Source: an uncultured Eubacteriales bacterium
GTDB lineage: Bacteria; Bacillota; Clostridia; Oscillospirales; CAG-382
Assembly (NCBI GenBank): GCA_900551295.1
Contig: URVJ01000014.1
Coordinates: forward strand, 1-64,000
Length of the DNA: 64,000 nucleotides
Direction of reading: 5' to 3'
Shown here piece after piece: positions 8,901 to 16,402 of the stretch. Position 1 is the first letter of the stretch. Every line of letters begins with the position of its first letter. The notes under the pieces were generated by a model, which ran no database searches, was not told the DNA's origin, and saw only the letters and a list, made by a program, of their open reading frames with translations. Both the position numbers and the translations under genes were made by a program.

Positions 8901-9625
8901 AACTCGTCGCGTTCAAAGCCTTTATGTCTGCCCTCGTCAAGCGTGGTATTGGTCTGTATACACATCAGAACCGCCTGTTTCTGTGCATCGGACTTTTGCA
9001 GATAATGCACGTCGTTGGTCGCGACAAGAGGAATATCAAGCTCTTTCGACATTTTGACAAGCTCGTCGTTTACGGTAGTCTGTTCGGGTATTCCGTGGCG
9101 CTGAAGTTCAAGGTAAAATCCGTCCTTGAATATCCTTTTAAGCTTATTTGCATAGACTCTCGCACCCTCATAGTCGGCGGCTATGATTCTCTGCGGCACG
9201 GCGCCTCCGAGACAGGCTGACAGTGCTATAAGTCCTTCGCTGTGCTTTTCGAGAAGTTCGAGATCCGCTCTCGGCTTTACGTAAAACCCCTCGGTAAACG
9301 CGCTCGAAACGATACTTATAAGGTTCTTGTATCCGATTTCGTTTTTGCATAACAGCACAAGGTGGGAATAATCTCCGTCGCGCTTGTCCTTATCAAATCT
9401 GCTCTTTGGGCTTACGTATATTTCGCAGCCGATTATCGGCTTAATCCCTGCTTTTTTGCAGGTTTTGTAAAAATCAACCGCACCGTACATTACGCCGTGG
9501 TCGGTTATGGCAAGGCAGTCCTGTCCCGCATTTTTCAGTGCGTCCGGAATATCCTTTATGCGGCACGCGCCGTCAAGCAGACTGTATTCACTGTGAAAAT
9601 GCAGATGACAGAACTTTTTTTCCAT
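5930..9625 (-). CDS. dnaE: DNA polymerase III subunit alpha (DnaE type)
   Basis: A 1231-residue replicative DNA polymerase. The order is: PHP domain (CHLHFHSEYSLLDGA at residues 6-20; ITDHG at 40-44); GPGRGSGAGS at about 362-371; catalytic aspartates in PDFDVDF at 403-409; a further conserved Asp in LKIDFLGLRYL near 560; a tandem HhH region; and an OB-fold near 985-1050 (LVGTVTSKREKITK). A C-terminal extension follows. It is DnaE rather than PolC because the PHP domain is N-terminal and not interrupted by an exonuclease. Clostridia usually have both; PolC is not in this window. It is the third gene of murB-whiA-dnaE, 35 bases after whiA, with an AGGA ribosome site. Confidence 0.98.
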   Translation of the reverse strand: MEKKFCHLHFHSEYSLLDGACRIKDIPDALKNAGQDCLAITDHGVMYGAVDFYKTCKKAGIKPIIGCEIYVSPKSRFDKDKRDGDYSHLVLLCKNEIGYKNLISIVSSAFTEGFYVKPRADLELLEKHSEGLIALSACLGGAVPQRIIAADYEGARVYANKLKRIFKDGFYLELQRHGIPEQTTVNDELVKMSKELDIPLVATNDVHYLQKSDAQKQAVLMCIQTNTTLDEGRHKGFERDEFYLKSTEEMYKLFADVPEALENTVKIAEECNFDFCFDKLFLPAFYPPDGLSSKEYLRALCETGFEKRKEQAQKHGGALDEKVYRERLDYELSVVDKMGYNEYYLIVNDFISYAKNNGIPVGPGRGSGAGSLAAYFLGITDIDPIKFDLLFERFLNPERVSMPDFDVDFCYFRRSEVIDYVARKYGRDHVAQIVTFGTLAAKAAIRDVARVMSVPYADADRAAKCIPFALGMTIDKALSESAELHDIYENESVLRSVIDIARGIEGMPRNASTHAAGVVITDKTVDSYVPLSMNGDCVVTQYTMNDIADLGLLKIDFLGLRYLTVIYDAARDSGINVSDIPLDDKDTYRLLGEGKTNGVFQLESAGMKSLLMRMKPQNIEDITIAISLYRPGPMESIPKFLENRKNPDKITYADKRLESILSVTNGCIVYQEQVMQIFRSLAGYSFGRADIVRRAMAKKKKDVMQAERQYFLYGKKSEDGKTECVGAVANGVPEEKAAEIYDDMAAFAQYAFNKSHAAAYAHLAYYTAYLKVHFPAQYMAAILNSVIDRSDKIMEYISECSKLGISVRNPDINESVGGFAATGEKKISFGLSAIKNVGESFVRSIVNGRENGKYTSFEDFLLRMSEKDINKRMIESLIRAGAFDGFGKKRSQLMSVYESAVDSLQRRNQKNITGQFDMFSSLSDGDKEDNGSAILKIDYPDIPEFSDNELLSMEKDVAGIYMSGHPLRKYEAFAKSINADEICDINAAAESGNFEKYRDGTPVTLVGTVTSKREKITKSDKRMAFLQFEDTGGILEVIAFANVYNRYAPNLYEGAAVGITGEVSVKESRDGDKDGRNEISILLKSVFALKETAQTADNANTADNTENTSGTKKVKMNLSSLLHNNTQSAPHAPYNQNPPVPENLPQMPVRGRDEKLCLYLKVPSETSREFERVKSVLEIYSYGTSEVFVYFDDTKKLTHAVGLDVNITPTMLKMLSLILTDECVKTKYKKV

Positions 9626-9660
9626 ATCGTTTTCCTTTTTATCTTCTTGCTTTTATAACT

Positions 9661-10368
9661 CTATTTGTTTCCGTTTGCAAAGACTATAATACGTTCAAGC
9701 CTGTGGTTTGCGCAGGACTTGGTTATGGGAGGTTCATGAATTGCGGCAAGCTCGGACAGCGACATATCGGGATTATCGAGCTTTAATTTCGCGGTATAAA
9801 GCAGTTTTTCCGGCAGAGTTTCGAGAATGCCGTTTTCGGAAAGCTTTACAATCGCGTCAAGCTGGCGTGCCGATGCGTTTGCGGTCTTTTGCATATTGGC
9901 ATACTCGCAGTTTGTAACGCGGTTGCAGTTATTTCGTATCTGCTTTTCTATAATGGTATTCAGAAACTCAAACGCGCATTTATTTGCGCCTATAAAGCTG
10001 AGAAACTCGAATATGGTTTCCCCGTCCTTAAAATATACGATATATGTATTTTTGCGTTTGGATTCCTTTGCCTCAAAGCCGCATTCGCGTATAAAAACGC
10101 AAAGCTCGTCGGCATTCATCTCGTTTGCAAGCTTAAATTCGAGGTGGTTTTCCTTTTCCGGAGAATTTACGCTGGCGCATCTTAAAAACACGCCGCGCAG
10201 AAAAGCGCCGCGGCAGTCGCCGCACTTAAATATGCTTTTATCTATTATCGCGTTATTGTCGAGAAATACTCCTGCATATTCGCGCGCCTTTTTACAGCAC
10301 TTTTTTTCACCCTTTATATTTTCAAGAGCAGACTTTACCTCTTTGGTAAAGGTTGTTTTCTCATTCAT
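9661..10368 (-). CDS. whiA: WhiA-family DNA-binding protein, short form
   Basis: A 235-residue WhiA homologue. The N-terminus FTKEVKSALENI and a Cys pair match the usual start. The LAGLIDADG-like part has GAFLRGVFLRCASVNSPEK. The C-terminal helix-turn-helix ends LSELAAIHEPPITKSCANHRLERI. WhiA proteins are about 310 residues, so this one is some 75 residues short, mostly in the middle. WhiA regulates sporulation septation in actinobacteria and is linked to cell division in Firmicutes. Its ATG overlaps the murB stop by four bases (ATGA), so it is translationally coupled. The rapZ and yvcK genes that commonly sit between murB and whiA in Clostridia are absent here. Confidence 0.9.
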   Translation of the reverse strand: MNEKTTFTKEVKSALENIKGEKKCCKKAREYAGVFLDNNAIIDKSIFKCGDCRGAFLRGVFLRCASVNSPEKENHLEFKLANEMNADELCVFIRECGFEAKESKRKNTYIVYFKDGETIFEFLSFIGANKCAFEFLNTIIEKQIRNNCNRVTNCEYANMQKTANASARQLDAIVKLSENGILETLPEKLLYTAKLKLDNPDMSLSELAAIHEPPITKSCANHRLERIIVFANGNK

Positions 10369-11276
10369 AGCTCCGTGTTTTCTCCGTTTTTATCGATTAT
10401 GCGTATCTCGCTCTCAAGCGTAACGCCGCTGTTTTGCTTTACCCTGTTTTGTATCTCGCGCATAAGGGCAATGACGTCGGAGGTTGAGGCGTTATTTTTA
10501 TTTATGACAAATCCCGCGTGTTTTTCCGAAACCGCAGCGCCGCCGACGCTAAAGCCTTTAAGCCCCGCGTCCTCGATAAGCTTGCCGGCAAAGTACCCTT
10601 CCGGTCTTTTGAATGTGCTTCCGCACGACGGAAAATCAAGCGGCTGCTTTTCTATCCTCTTTTTCATAAGCTCTTTTGCCGCCGACACGCACTCGTCCTT
10701 ATCTCCGATGCCGAGTTTCAGAACCGCGCCGAGAATTATATCTCCGTTTGTTTCAAAAACGCTGTTTCTGTATGAAAAATTACACTCAAGTGCAGGTCTT
10801 TGTATAATTTTATGCTCTTTCGTCAGCACATAAACGCTCTCTGTAACATTTGACATCTCACCGCCGTATGCTCCTGCGTTCATATAGACTGCACCGCCGA
10901 GACTTCCGGGTATTCCGTAGGCAAATTCAAGTCCCGAAAAACCGCTTTTGCACATTTCAAGCGCAAGCGCCGTAACCGATATTCCGCAGTCGGCAAAGAT
11001 CTTCGCGCCGTCTTTATCCTGCGACAGAACCGAGTATTCCTTTACTCCGCCCGTAAGCACAACCGGAACGTCAATTCCCTCGTCGGGCACAAGAACATTG
11101 CTCATATTTCCCATTACAATGCATTTTATATCATTTTCCGCGTAAAAGAGCACCGTATCCGCAAGTTCGGACACGCTTTCGGGCAGGCAGAGAAATTTTG
11201 CGCTGCCGCCGGTTTTCATAGAAGAATATTTTGCAAGAGGCACATTTTCAAGAGTTTTGCAAAACGGACTTTTCAT
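10365..11276 (-). CDS. murB: UDP-N-acetylenolpyruvoylglucosamine reductase
   Basis: A 303-residue FAD enzyme of peptidoglycan synthesis. It reduces the enolpyruvyl group of UDP-GlcNAc-enolpyruvate to give UDP-MurNAc, using NADPH. FAD-binding features are KYSSMKTGGSAKF near the start and MGNMSNVLVPD. The substrate region has GIPGSLGGAVYMNAGAYG. The catalytic proton donor lies in CGSTFKRPEG, and the C-terminal Glu in SGVTLESEIR. This arrangement is the short type II/III form usual in Firmicutes. The ATG at 11276 has AGGTGA 8 bases before it. It is first in the operon with whiA and dnaE. Confidence 0.97.
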   Translation of the reverse strand: MKSPFCKTLENVPLAKYSSMKTGGSAKFLCLPESVSELADTVLFYAENDIKCIVMGNMSNVLVPDEGIDVPVVLTGGVKEYSVLSQDKDGAKIFADCGISVTALALEMCKSGFSGLEFAYGIPGSLGGAVYMNAGAYGGEMSNVTESVYVLTKEHKIIQRPALECNFSYRNSVFETNGDIILGAVLKLGIGDKDECVSAAKELMKKRIEKQPLDFPSCGSTFKRPEGYFAGKLIEDAGLKGFSVGGAAVSEKHAGFVINKNNASTSDVIALMREIQNRVKQNSGVTLESEIRIIDKNGENTEL

Positions 11277-11294
11277 ATATTATCACCTTTTATT

Positions 11295-11323
11295 ATTATA
11301 TCACATAAGGCGCAAAAAGTGAA
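11295..11323 (-). promoter_or_regulatory. Promoter of murB-whiA-dnaE
   Basis: TATAAT (11295-11300) is perfect; the -35 is weak (TTCACT, 11318-11323) at a 17-base spacing. Confidence 0.65.
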
Positions 11324-11352
11324 TAGTGTTTATCAAAAACCCTTGCCAAAGA

Positions 11353-11394
11353 CAAAAATACTGCGAAAAGCAGCATTTATCAGCTCTCCGCAGT
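11353..11394 (-). terminator. Terminator of the tetR-methyltransferase operon
   Basis: Stem ACTGCG/CGCAGT (11360-11365 with 11389-11394) with extra internal pairing (GAGC/GCT), followed by ATTTTTG on the minus strand. Confidence 0.75.
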
Positions 11395-11419
11395 GTGCAA
11401 AACCGTATTATTTTTAAGT

Positions 11420-12136
11420 TTATCTCTTTTTAAGCACTATTTTTATAAAGTTGAGATACTTCCGTGCGCCTGCTTCAATGGACTTTCTGTCGCCGACAGC
11501 GTACTCGTTATCCTGCTTTATCCAGTCGTCCCAGACCTCTTTATCTGATTCCATCTCGCTTATCTCGATTATCTCGCTGTCCTTTGACGCGCTCACGATA
11601 CCCGTCCAGTAGTTAATATCGCGCATATAAGCAAGCTGCTCGGGAGTCCACGACAGCAACAGTTCTTTCGGAAGATCGTCATGGCAGTCCTTTCTCATGC
11701 CCGGAACGGCGATATAGATATATCCGCCCTTTTTGACAAACGGCAGAAGTTTTTTGTCAAGATAATTTTCGTCGCGTCCGAAATAGTTATAGGAATCAAC
11801 GCTGACCACCGCGTCGAAAAATTCCTTTTCAAATTCCAGAGCCTCCGCGTCGGCTTTTACGGGCATTATCTCGTTTTGAGTAAGCCCCATGCTTTCAAAA
11901 AACTTTGCGTTGTCGTCGGGATTGCTCCACAAATCGCACGCATAGACTTTAAAGCCGTATTCCTTTGCCATAAACACCGACGTAAATCCCGTTCCGCTGC
12001 CGAGATCGCAGACAACGTCACCCTTTTTGATTTTTGTGTTCAAGAGCAGTTCTTCTTCGAGCTTTATGGGGTTAGGTCCCATTATAAGTTTCATCAATTC
12101 GTCCGTACAGTATTTTTTACTGAGTGTGTATTCCAT
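11420..12136 (-). CDS. Class I SAM-dependent methyltransferase
   Basis: A 238-residue cytosolic methyltransferase. The SAM-binding motif I is VVCDLGSGTGFTSVF (about residues 42-56), followed by the acidic ribose-binding loop VYACDLW and motif IV AVVSVDSYNYFG. The C-terminal region carries a substrate lid (LLSWTPEQLAYMRDINYW). The pattern is that of small-molecule methyltransferases; the acceptor is unknown. The gene begins one base after the tetR stop, and its RBS (GGAGC) lies inside the end of tetR, so the two are made together and this enzyme is presumably the function controlled by the repressor. Confidence 0.88.
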   Translation of the reverse strand: MEYTLSKKYCTDELMKLIMGPNPIKLEEELLLNTKIKKGDVVCDLGSGTGFTSVFMAKEYGFKVYACDLWSNPDDNAKFFESMGLTQNEIMPVKADAEALEFEKEFFDAVVSVDSYNYFGRDENYLDKKLLPFVKKGGYIYIAVPGMRKDCHDDLPKELLLSWTPEQLAYMRDINYWTGIVSASKDSEIIEISEMESDKEVWDDWIKQDNEYAVGDRKSIEAGARKYLNFIKIVLKKR

Positions 12137-12137
12137 T

Positions 12138-12761
12138 TTAAATTGCTCCTTTCAGGTATTTTTGAAAATTTTGTTTGAAATTATCGGCATACGCGTCAAA
12201 CATTTCGCAAAGCGTCTTAATATCCGTTCCGCCGTCGTACAGCGAGTACATCATGAACATAGGTGCGTAAAATTCAAACGACAGGGTTTCGGCAAGCTTT
12301 CCGTCATGCACAAACTCAAAAAACACGTCCGTCATATATCCGAGAGGTCCGGACGATATATACTTAGCGTACATATTCTTCATTTCCTGCGAGTTATACT
12401 GCTCAAGGCTAAGCATTCGGCGGAAATTGCAGAAAAATTCATCTTCCGTCCAATGAACAAGCATTTCGCGCGCATATTTGACGATACCGTCAATATCAAG
12501 ACCTTTATAGCTGCCGCTGTCCTTGCGGTATTCCTCTTCCGGCATATCGTTTTCATGCGCCTTATCGTAATCCGCTTTATTTACCCTCTCGATTATACTC
12601 TCGAAAATTTCACGCTTACTCTTATAGTGTTTATACAGCGACGGAGCTTTTATCTGCACCGCGTCGGCAATTTCCGCTACGCCTACCGCATCATATCCGC
12701 TTTTTGCAAACAGTTTCAGCGCCTGTTCCTGTATTCTTGACTTTGTATTTATTCCCCTCAT
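12138..12761 (-). CDS. TetR/AcrR-family transcriptional regulator
   Basis: A 207-residue repressor. The N-terminal helix-turn-helix is QEQALKLFAKSGYDAVGVAEIADAVQIKAPSLYKHYKSKREIF; the rest is the helical ligand-binding domain (for example FRRMLSLEQYN). The start is the ATG at 12761, with AGGAGG 7 bases upstream, rather than an upstream in-frame codon. The promoter spacer holds an inverted repeat (12798-12815), so it very likely represses itself and the downstream methyltransferase until a ligand binds. The ligand is unknown. Confidence 0.92.
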   Translation of the reverse strand: MRGINTKSRIQEQALKLFAKSGYDAVGVAEIADAVQIKAPSLYKHYKSKREIFESIIERVNKADYDKAHENDMPEEEYRKDSGSYKGLDIDGIVKYAREMLVHWTEDEFFCNFRRMLSLEQYNSQEMKNMYAKYISSGPLGYMTDVFFEFVHDGKLAETLSFEFYAPMFMMYSLYDGGTDIKTLCEMFDAYADNFKQNFQKYLKGAI

Positions 12762-12792
12762 CAATATCCTCCTTTTGCTCACGGCGTTTTAT

Positions 12793-12821
12793 ATTATAGC
12801 TAACAGTTATTAGCTTGTCGA
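12793..12821 (-). promoter_or_regulatory. tetR promoter with operator palindrome between -35 and -10
   Basis: TCGACA (-35, 12816-12821), a 17-base spacer and TATAAT (-10, 12793-12798). Bases 12798-12815 form AGCTAA-N6-TTAGCT, filling the spacer exactly. This is a classical place for a TetR dimer to block RNA polymerase. Confidence 0.85.
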
Positions 12822-12830
12822 GAGTAAAAA

Positions 12831-12864
12831 CAAAAATTCCGCAAAAAATTTAATTTCTGCGGAA
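12831..12864 (-). terminator. Second terminator between alr and tetR
   Basis: Stem TTCCGCA/TGCGGAA (12837-12843 with 12858-12864) followed by TTTTTG on the minus strand. It lies after the stronger alr terminator and insulates tetR from read-through. Confidence 0.65.
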
Positions 12865-12912
12865 AACTTATATTCGATTATTACTGCATTTCGGCATATT
12901 TATTATTTTGCG

Positions 12913-12939
12913 CAAAAAAGCGGCGGTACAAACCGCCGC
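12913..12939 (-). terminator. Terminator of the nnrDE-lipoprotein-alr operon
   Basis: A perfect 8-bp stem GCGGCGGT/ACCGCCGC (12920-12927 with 12932-12939), loop TTGT, then TTTTTT on the minus strand. Confidence 0.92.
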
Positions 12940-12962
12940 GATTCATGTTCAGCCTATAACTT

Positions 12963-14090
12963 TCAGCCGTTGATATATATTCTCGGCACGCGTTTTGCAA
13001 CGCCGCAAAGCAGCTCATACGAGATAGTATCTATCTTCTGCGCCTGTTCATCGCAGGAGATATACCTGTCGCCGTCGTTTCCCCATATCACAACGTCGTC
13101 GCCGATTTTGACGTCGGGTATATCCGTAACGTCTATCATCGCCATATCCATGCACACTCTGCCGATTATCGGAACTCTCTTTCCGTGACAAAGCACCTCG
13201 CCTTTACCGCAGGAAAATCCGCGTCTCAGTCCGTCGGCATATCCGGCGCATATCACCGCCATTTTCATGTCCTTCTGCGCCGTATAGGTAAGTCCGTATC
13301 CGACAAGATCGCCCTTCTTCAGCGCATGAATATCTATTACTCTTGTCTTGAACTGCATTACGGGAAGATAACCGTCGGCAACGCTTGAACAGCCGTAGAG
13401 CGTAATTCCGAGCCTTACGGCATCGAGGAACATATGCGGATATTCAAGAAGTCCGGCGCTGTTGCATATATGTCTTATTTCGGGCGTAATTCCGTTTTCT
13501 TTGAGATACTTTTCGCCCATTGTATAACATTCAAACTGCTTATTTGAAAAATCGGGATTATTTTCAGCCGCGGCAAAGTGCGAAAAAAGTCCTTCGACCC
13601 TGATGTTCGGATTTTGCTTTAAAATTTCGACCGTTTCTTTAAGATCGTCGGGAATAATTCCGTGCGAAACGTTAAAGCCGGTGCGGTTCATTCCGGTATT
13701 GAGCTTTATATGCACTTTAAGTTCTCTGCCCGACGCGCGCCTTACAAATGTCTTTGCCGCGTCAAGCGAAGCAAGCGCAAGAGAAACGTCATTTTCGACA
13801 GCCGCATTCACGAAGTCCGGGAACACATATCCGAGTATCACTATTCCGCCTTTTATTCCTCCTCGGCGCAGCTCGAGTGCCTCGTCAATATTGGCAACGG
13901 CAAAAAAATCCGCGCCGACTTCTTCAAGTTTTTTCGATATTGCAACCGCGCCGTGTCCGTAGGCGTCAGCCTTGACAACGCATATTATTCTGCGGTTTAC
14001 CAACTCTTTTGTATGCTTATAATTATGCAAGACCGCACCGAGGTCTATTTCGGCACGCGTTTTGGTTATATCTGTTACATTTTCAAACAT
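12963..14090 (-). CDS. alr: Alanine racemase
   Basis: A 375-residue PLP enzyme interconverting L- and D-alanine for the cell wall. The PLP lysine is in ICVVKADAYGHGAVAI near residue 38. The second catalytic base, a tyrosine of the C-terminal beta domain, lies in GDLVGYGLTYTAQ. RVCMDMAMIDVT is also typical. The ATG at 14090 has only a weak ribosome site (GAAAGAA), and the preceding lipoprotein stop is 26 bases away, so translation may depend on the upstream gene. An alr directly after a GerS-like lipoprotein resembles the gerS-alr2 pair of Clostridioides difficile. Confidence 0.97.
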   Translation of the reverse strand: MFENVTDITKTRAEIDLGAVLHNYKHTKELVNRRIICVVKADAYGHGAVAISKKLEEVGADFFAVANIDEALELRRGGIKGGIVILGYVFPDFVNAAVENDVSLALASLDAAKTFVRRASGRELKVHIKLNTGMNRTGFNVSHGIIPDDLKETVEILKQNPNIRVEGLFSHFAAAENNPDFSNKQFECYTMGEKYLKENGITPEIRHICNSAGLLEYPHMFLDAVRLGITLYGCSSVADGYLPVMQFKTRVIDIHALKKGDLVGYGLTYTAQKDMKMAVICAGYADGLRRGFSCGKGEVLCHGKRVPIIGRVCMDMAMIDVTDIPDVKIGDDVVIWGNDGDRYISCDEQAQKIDTISYELLCGVAKRVPRIYING

Positions 14091-14116
14091 TTTCTACATT
14101 CTTTCATGATAAACTG

Positions 14117-14704
14117 TTACGTTCCTGGTTCGCTTTTGAACTTTGTTATTCTGAGCGTTACCGAATCTTCTCCGGCACTTGCAACAAGGAGAGTCGGTTC
14201 GCCGGTAAGTTTGTTATACGTAAAGCTGTAATTTACATCGCCCTGCGAAAACATTGCAGTTACAAGCTCTGCGTCGGTATCGGAGTTTTCAGAAATACAG
14301 CCCGAATCCAAGGACCGTATAAGATGCGGCATATCAGGCGAAAACATTCCGAACGCAAGGCTGAGCTTTGTGAGAATACTTTTGGGTATATCCGCCTTTA
14401 TTCCCGAAAAACTTACCGAAAATTCGGACATCTTCCCAGCTCCGTCGCTTTCGACCGCAACACCGCAAAGGGCGTCGGGAGAAACAAGCTCCATTTTGAT
14501 ATTCTCGCCCGACGACAGCACAAGCGAGCCTTCAATCGCTTTTTCGCCGGACGAAAACGTATAATCCGACTGCATTGTAAAACGCGAATTCATTACATCG
14601 GCAAAAAGTTCTTTTCCGCAGCTGTCGCCTTTACACGAAACAAGTGCCGCCGCAAGCACAAATACAGCGGATACCGCCGCAAGGCAGGATAAAAATCTTC
14701 TGAT
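14117..14704 (-). CDS. GerS-like lipoprotein (LolA-like fold), start codon unclear
   Basis: The frame encodes a lipoprotein signal (RRFLSCLAAVSAVFVLAAALVSC, lipobox LVSC) and about 170 residues of alternating beta-strands (SDYTFSSGEKAIEGSLVL; VNYSFTYNKLTGEPTLLV). This suits the LolA-like fold of the clostridial germination lipoprotein GerS. The place just before alr also matches gerS in C. difficile, so I infer a role in spore germination or wall lipids. The start is odd. In frame, a TGA ends at 14711, and the first normal start is GTG at 14659, in the middle of the signal peptide. The coordinate given (14704) is an ATC spaced 10 bases from AAGGA. The only ATG (14711) is in another frame and would need a frameshift in the nearby T5 run. 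Confidence 0.7.
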   Translation of the reverse strand: MRRFLSCLAAVSAVFVLAAALVSCKGDSCGKELFADVMNSRFTMQSDYTFSSGEKAIEGSLVLSSGENIKMELVSPDALCGVAVESDGAGKMSEFSVSFSGIKADIPKSILTKLSLAFGMFSPDMPHLIRSLDSGCISENSDTDAELVTAMFSQGDVNYSFTYNKLTGEPTLLVASAGEDSVTLRITKFKSEPGT

Positions 14705-14730
14705 AGCGCATCAATCCTTAAACTTATAGA

Positions 14731-16239
14731 TTAAGGAAGCAGCTTTGCTATGGCAAGAGGAAGATCACTCGGCATCATTCCGTATTCCGAAATCTGATGT
14801 TTCAGCACATCAGACGCTTTTCCGTGCAGATACACTGCGCACACTGCCGCGTCAAACGGATCCAGTCCCTGACACACAAACGATGCAACAGCGCCTGCAA
14901 GCACGTCTCCGCTTCCGCCCTTTGCAAGTCCGGAATTTCCCGAACGGTTTATCGCCGTTCTTCCGTCGGGAGACGCTATTACCGTTGACGCACCTTTAAG
15001 AACCGTAACACAGGAGAAATCCTTGGCAAACTGTCTTGCAAGATTCAAACGGTTGCTCTGTACTTCGGCAACGGTTTTGCCGGTGATTCTCGCAAATTCC
15101 GCGGGATGAGGAGTAATTACAGGAGTATTTGCTGCTTCCTTTAATACATTTATATTTCCGGGAAGCGCATTTATTCCGTCTGCGTCAATAACTAATTTGG
15201 TTTTTGCATTTTTTATAATATGCTGCACGGCTTTTTCTATGTTTTCGCCGCTGCCGAGTCCGCAGCCGACAAGCGCACAGTCCGAACCGTCGAAAAGCTC
15301 CGTGATTTCGGTTATGCTTTTTTCATTGCAAAGTCCGTGCGTATTAAAGAAAACGGGTTCGGCAATTCTTGTCTGGAGTATGTTCAGCGTTGCCTCATCT
15401 GCGGCAAGCGTTACAAGTCCCGTTCCTGTCCTGACAGCCGAAAGCGCCGCAAAGTACGCGGCTCCCGTCATATATCTGCTTCCGCAGAGCATCGCAAGCT
15501 TTCCGAAAGTTCCCTTATGAGAATTGCGGCGTCTTACGGGTATTGTTTTTCTTATATATTCGTCGTCGGGGATAAGCGCATCGGCTTTTAAGCTTTCGGC
15601 AAGCTTTTCGGGATAAATTGTATCCGCAACAACTATTTCTCCGCAGTATTCGAGAGCAGGATATGAAATAGTACCCGTTTTTATAAATGAAACGGTTATT
15701 GTGGTGTTCGCCATGAATGCCGAACCCTTTACTGTTCCGTCAGCGCTGTTTATGCCTGACGGCACGTCTATTGCAATTCTGTATGCGTGCGAAGAATTTG
15801 CACATTCGATCATACGTCCGCATTCGCTGTCGGGATTTATAACGCCGTCAAAGCCTATACCGAACACGGCGTCTATTATTACATCCGACGCGGCTATTCG
15901 CGAAAACGCCTTCTGCGTATTCAGTACCGTTCCGCCCGAAAAGATATAGTCATTATAGCAGGTTCTTGCCTGATCGGACGAAGGCACCGTATCAAATACG
16001 TTTACGACGCATACATCGTACCACTGCTTCACAAGCTCATACGCCACACCGTATCCGTCCCCGGCATTATTGCCTTTGCCGCAGAGGATCGTGACGCGGC
16101 TGGTTCGATTTATATGAGGATAAATGTATTCAAGCGACTCCTTTGCCGCCGCTTTCATAAGTCCCAAAGCCGGAACGCCGTATTTTTCGGTTGCCGAAAC
16201 ATCTGCTTCCCTTACAGTCTGCGGTAATACTGAAAACAT
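14731..16239 (-). CDS. nnr: Bifunctional NAD(P)H-hydrate epimerase / ADP-dependent dehydratase
   Basis: A 502-residue fusion that repairs hydrated NADH and NADPH. The N-terminal epimerase (YjeF_N) has GKGNNAGDGYGVAYEL at 54-69 and DAVFGIGFDG. The C-terminal dehydratase (ribokinase-like) has GTFGKLAMLCGS, LVIDADGINAL, TPHPAEFARITG and the ATP/ADP site NSGLAKGGSGDVLAGAVAS. The S epimer is dehydrated using ADP or ATP. The ATG at 16239 is preceded by AGAGG; the longer frame adds an unlikely N-terminus. It heads the operon nnrDE-lipoprotein-alr. Confidence 0.96.
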   Translation of the reverse strand: MFSVLPQTVREADVSATEKYGVPALGLMKAAAKESLEYIYPHINRTSRVTILCGKGNNAGDGYGVAYELVKQWYDVCVVNVFDTVPSSDQARTCYNDYIFSGGTVLNTQKAFSRIAASDVIIDAVFGIGFDGVINPDSECGRMIECANSSHAYRIAIDVPSGINSADGTVKGSAFMANTTITVSFIKTGTISYPALEYCGEIVVADTIYPEKLAESLKADALIPDDEYIRKTIPVRRRNSHKGTFGKLAMLCGSRYMTGAAYFAALSAVRTGTGLVTLAADEATLNILQTRIAEPVFFNTHGLCNEKSITEITELFDGSDCALVGCGLGSGENIEKAVQHIIKNAKTKLVIDADGINALPGNINVLKEAANTPVITPHPAEFARITGKTVAEVQSNRLNLARQFAKDFSCVTVLKGASTVIASPDGRTAINRSGNSGLAKGGSGDVLAGAVASFVCQGLDPFDAAVCAVYLHGKASDVLKHQISEYGMMPSDLPLAIAKLLP

Positions 16240-16335
16240 CTTCAAACCTCTCAGATTGTTACTTATTTTCCTGTTATAAACCATATGTACTTAAACGCGG
16301 CAAAAGCCGCAGAATACCAAGAATATAACATTATA

Positions 16336-16364
16336 ATTATACTCTTTTCGACAAGTTTTGTCAA
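16336..16364 (-). promoter_or_regulatory. Promoter of the nnrDE operon, inside an inverted repeat
   Basis: TTGACA (16359-16364), a 17-base spacer and TATAAT (16336-16341). The promoter sits in the loop of an 11-bp inverted repeat, AAAAGCCGCAG (16302-16312) and CTGCGGCTTTT (16369-16379). On the minus strand this could also act as a loose terminator for the gene ending at 16403. A short hairpin GCGGC-TTTT-GCCGC (16297-16310) lies in the leader. Confidence 0.85.
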
Positions 16365-16402
16365 TATCCTGCGGCTTTTTAACCAAAAGAACGAAAATTA
16401 TG

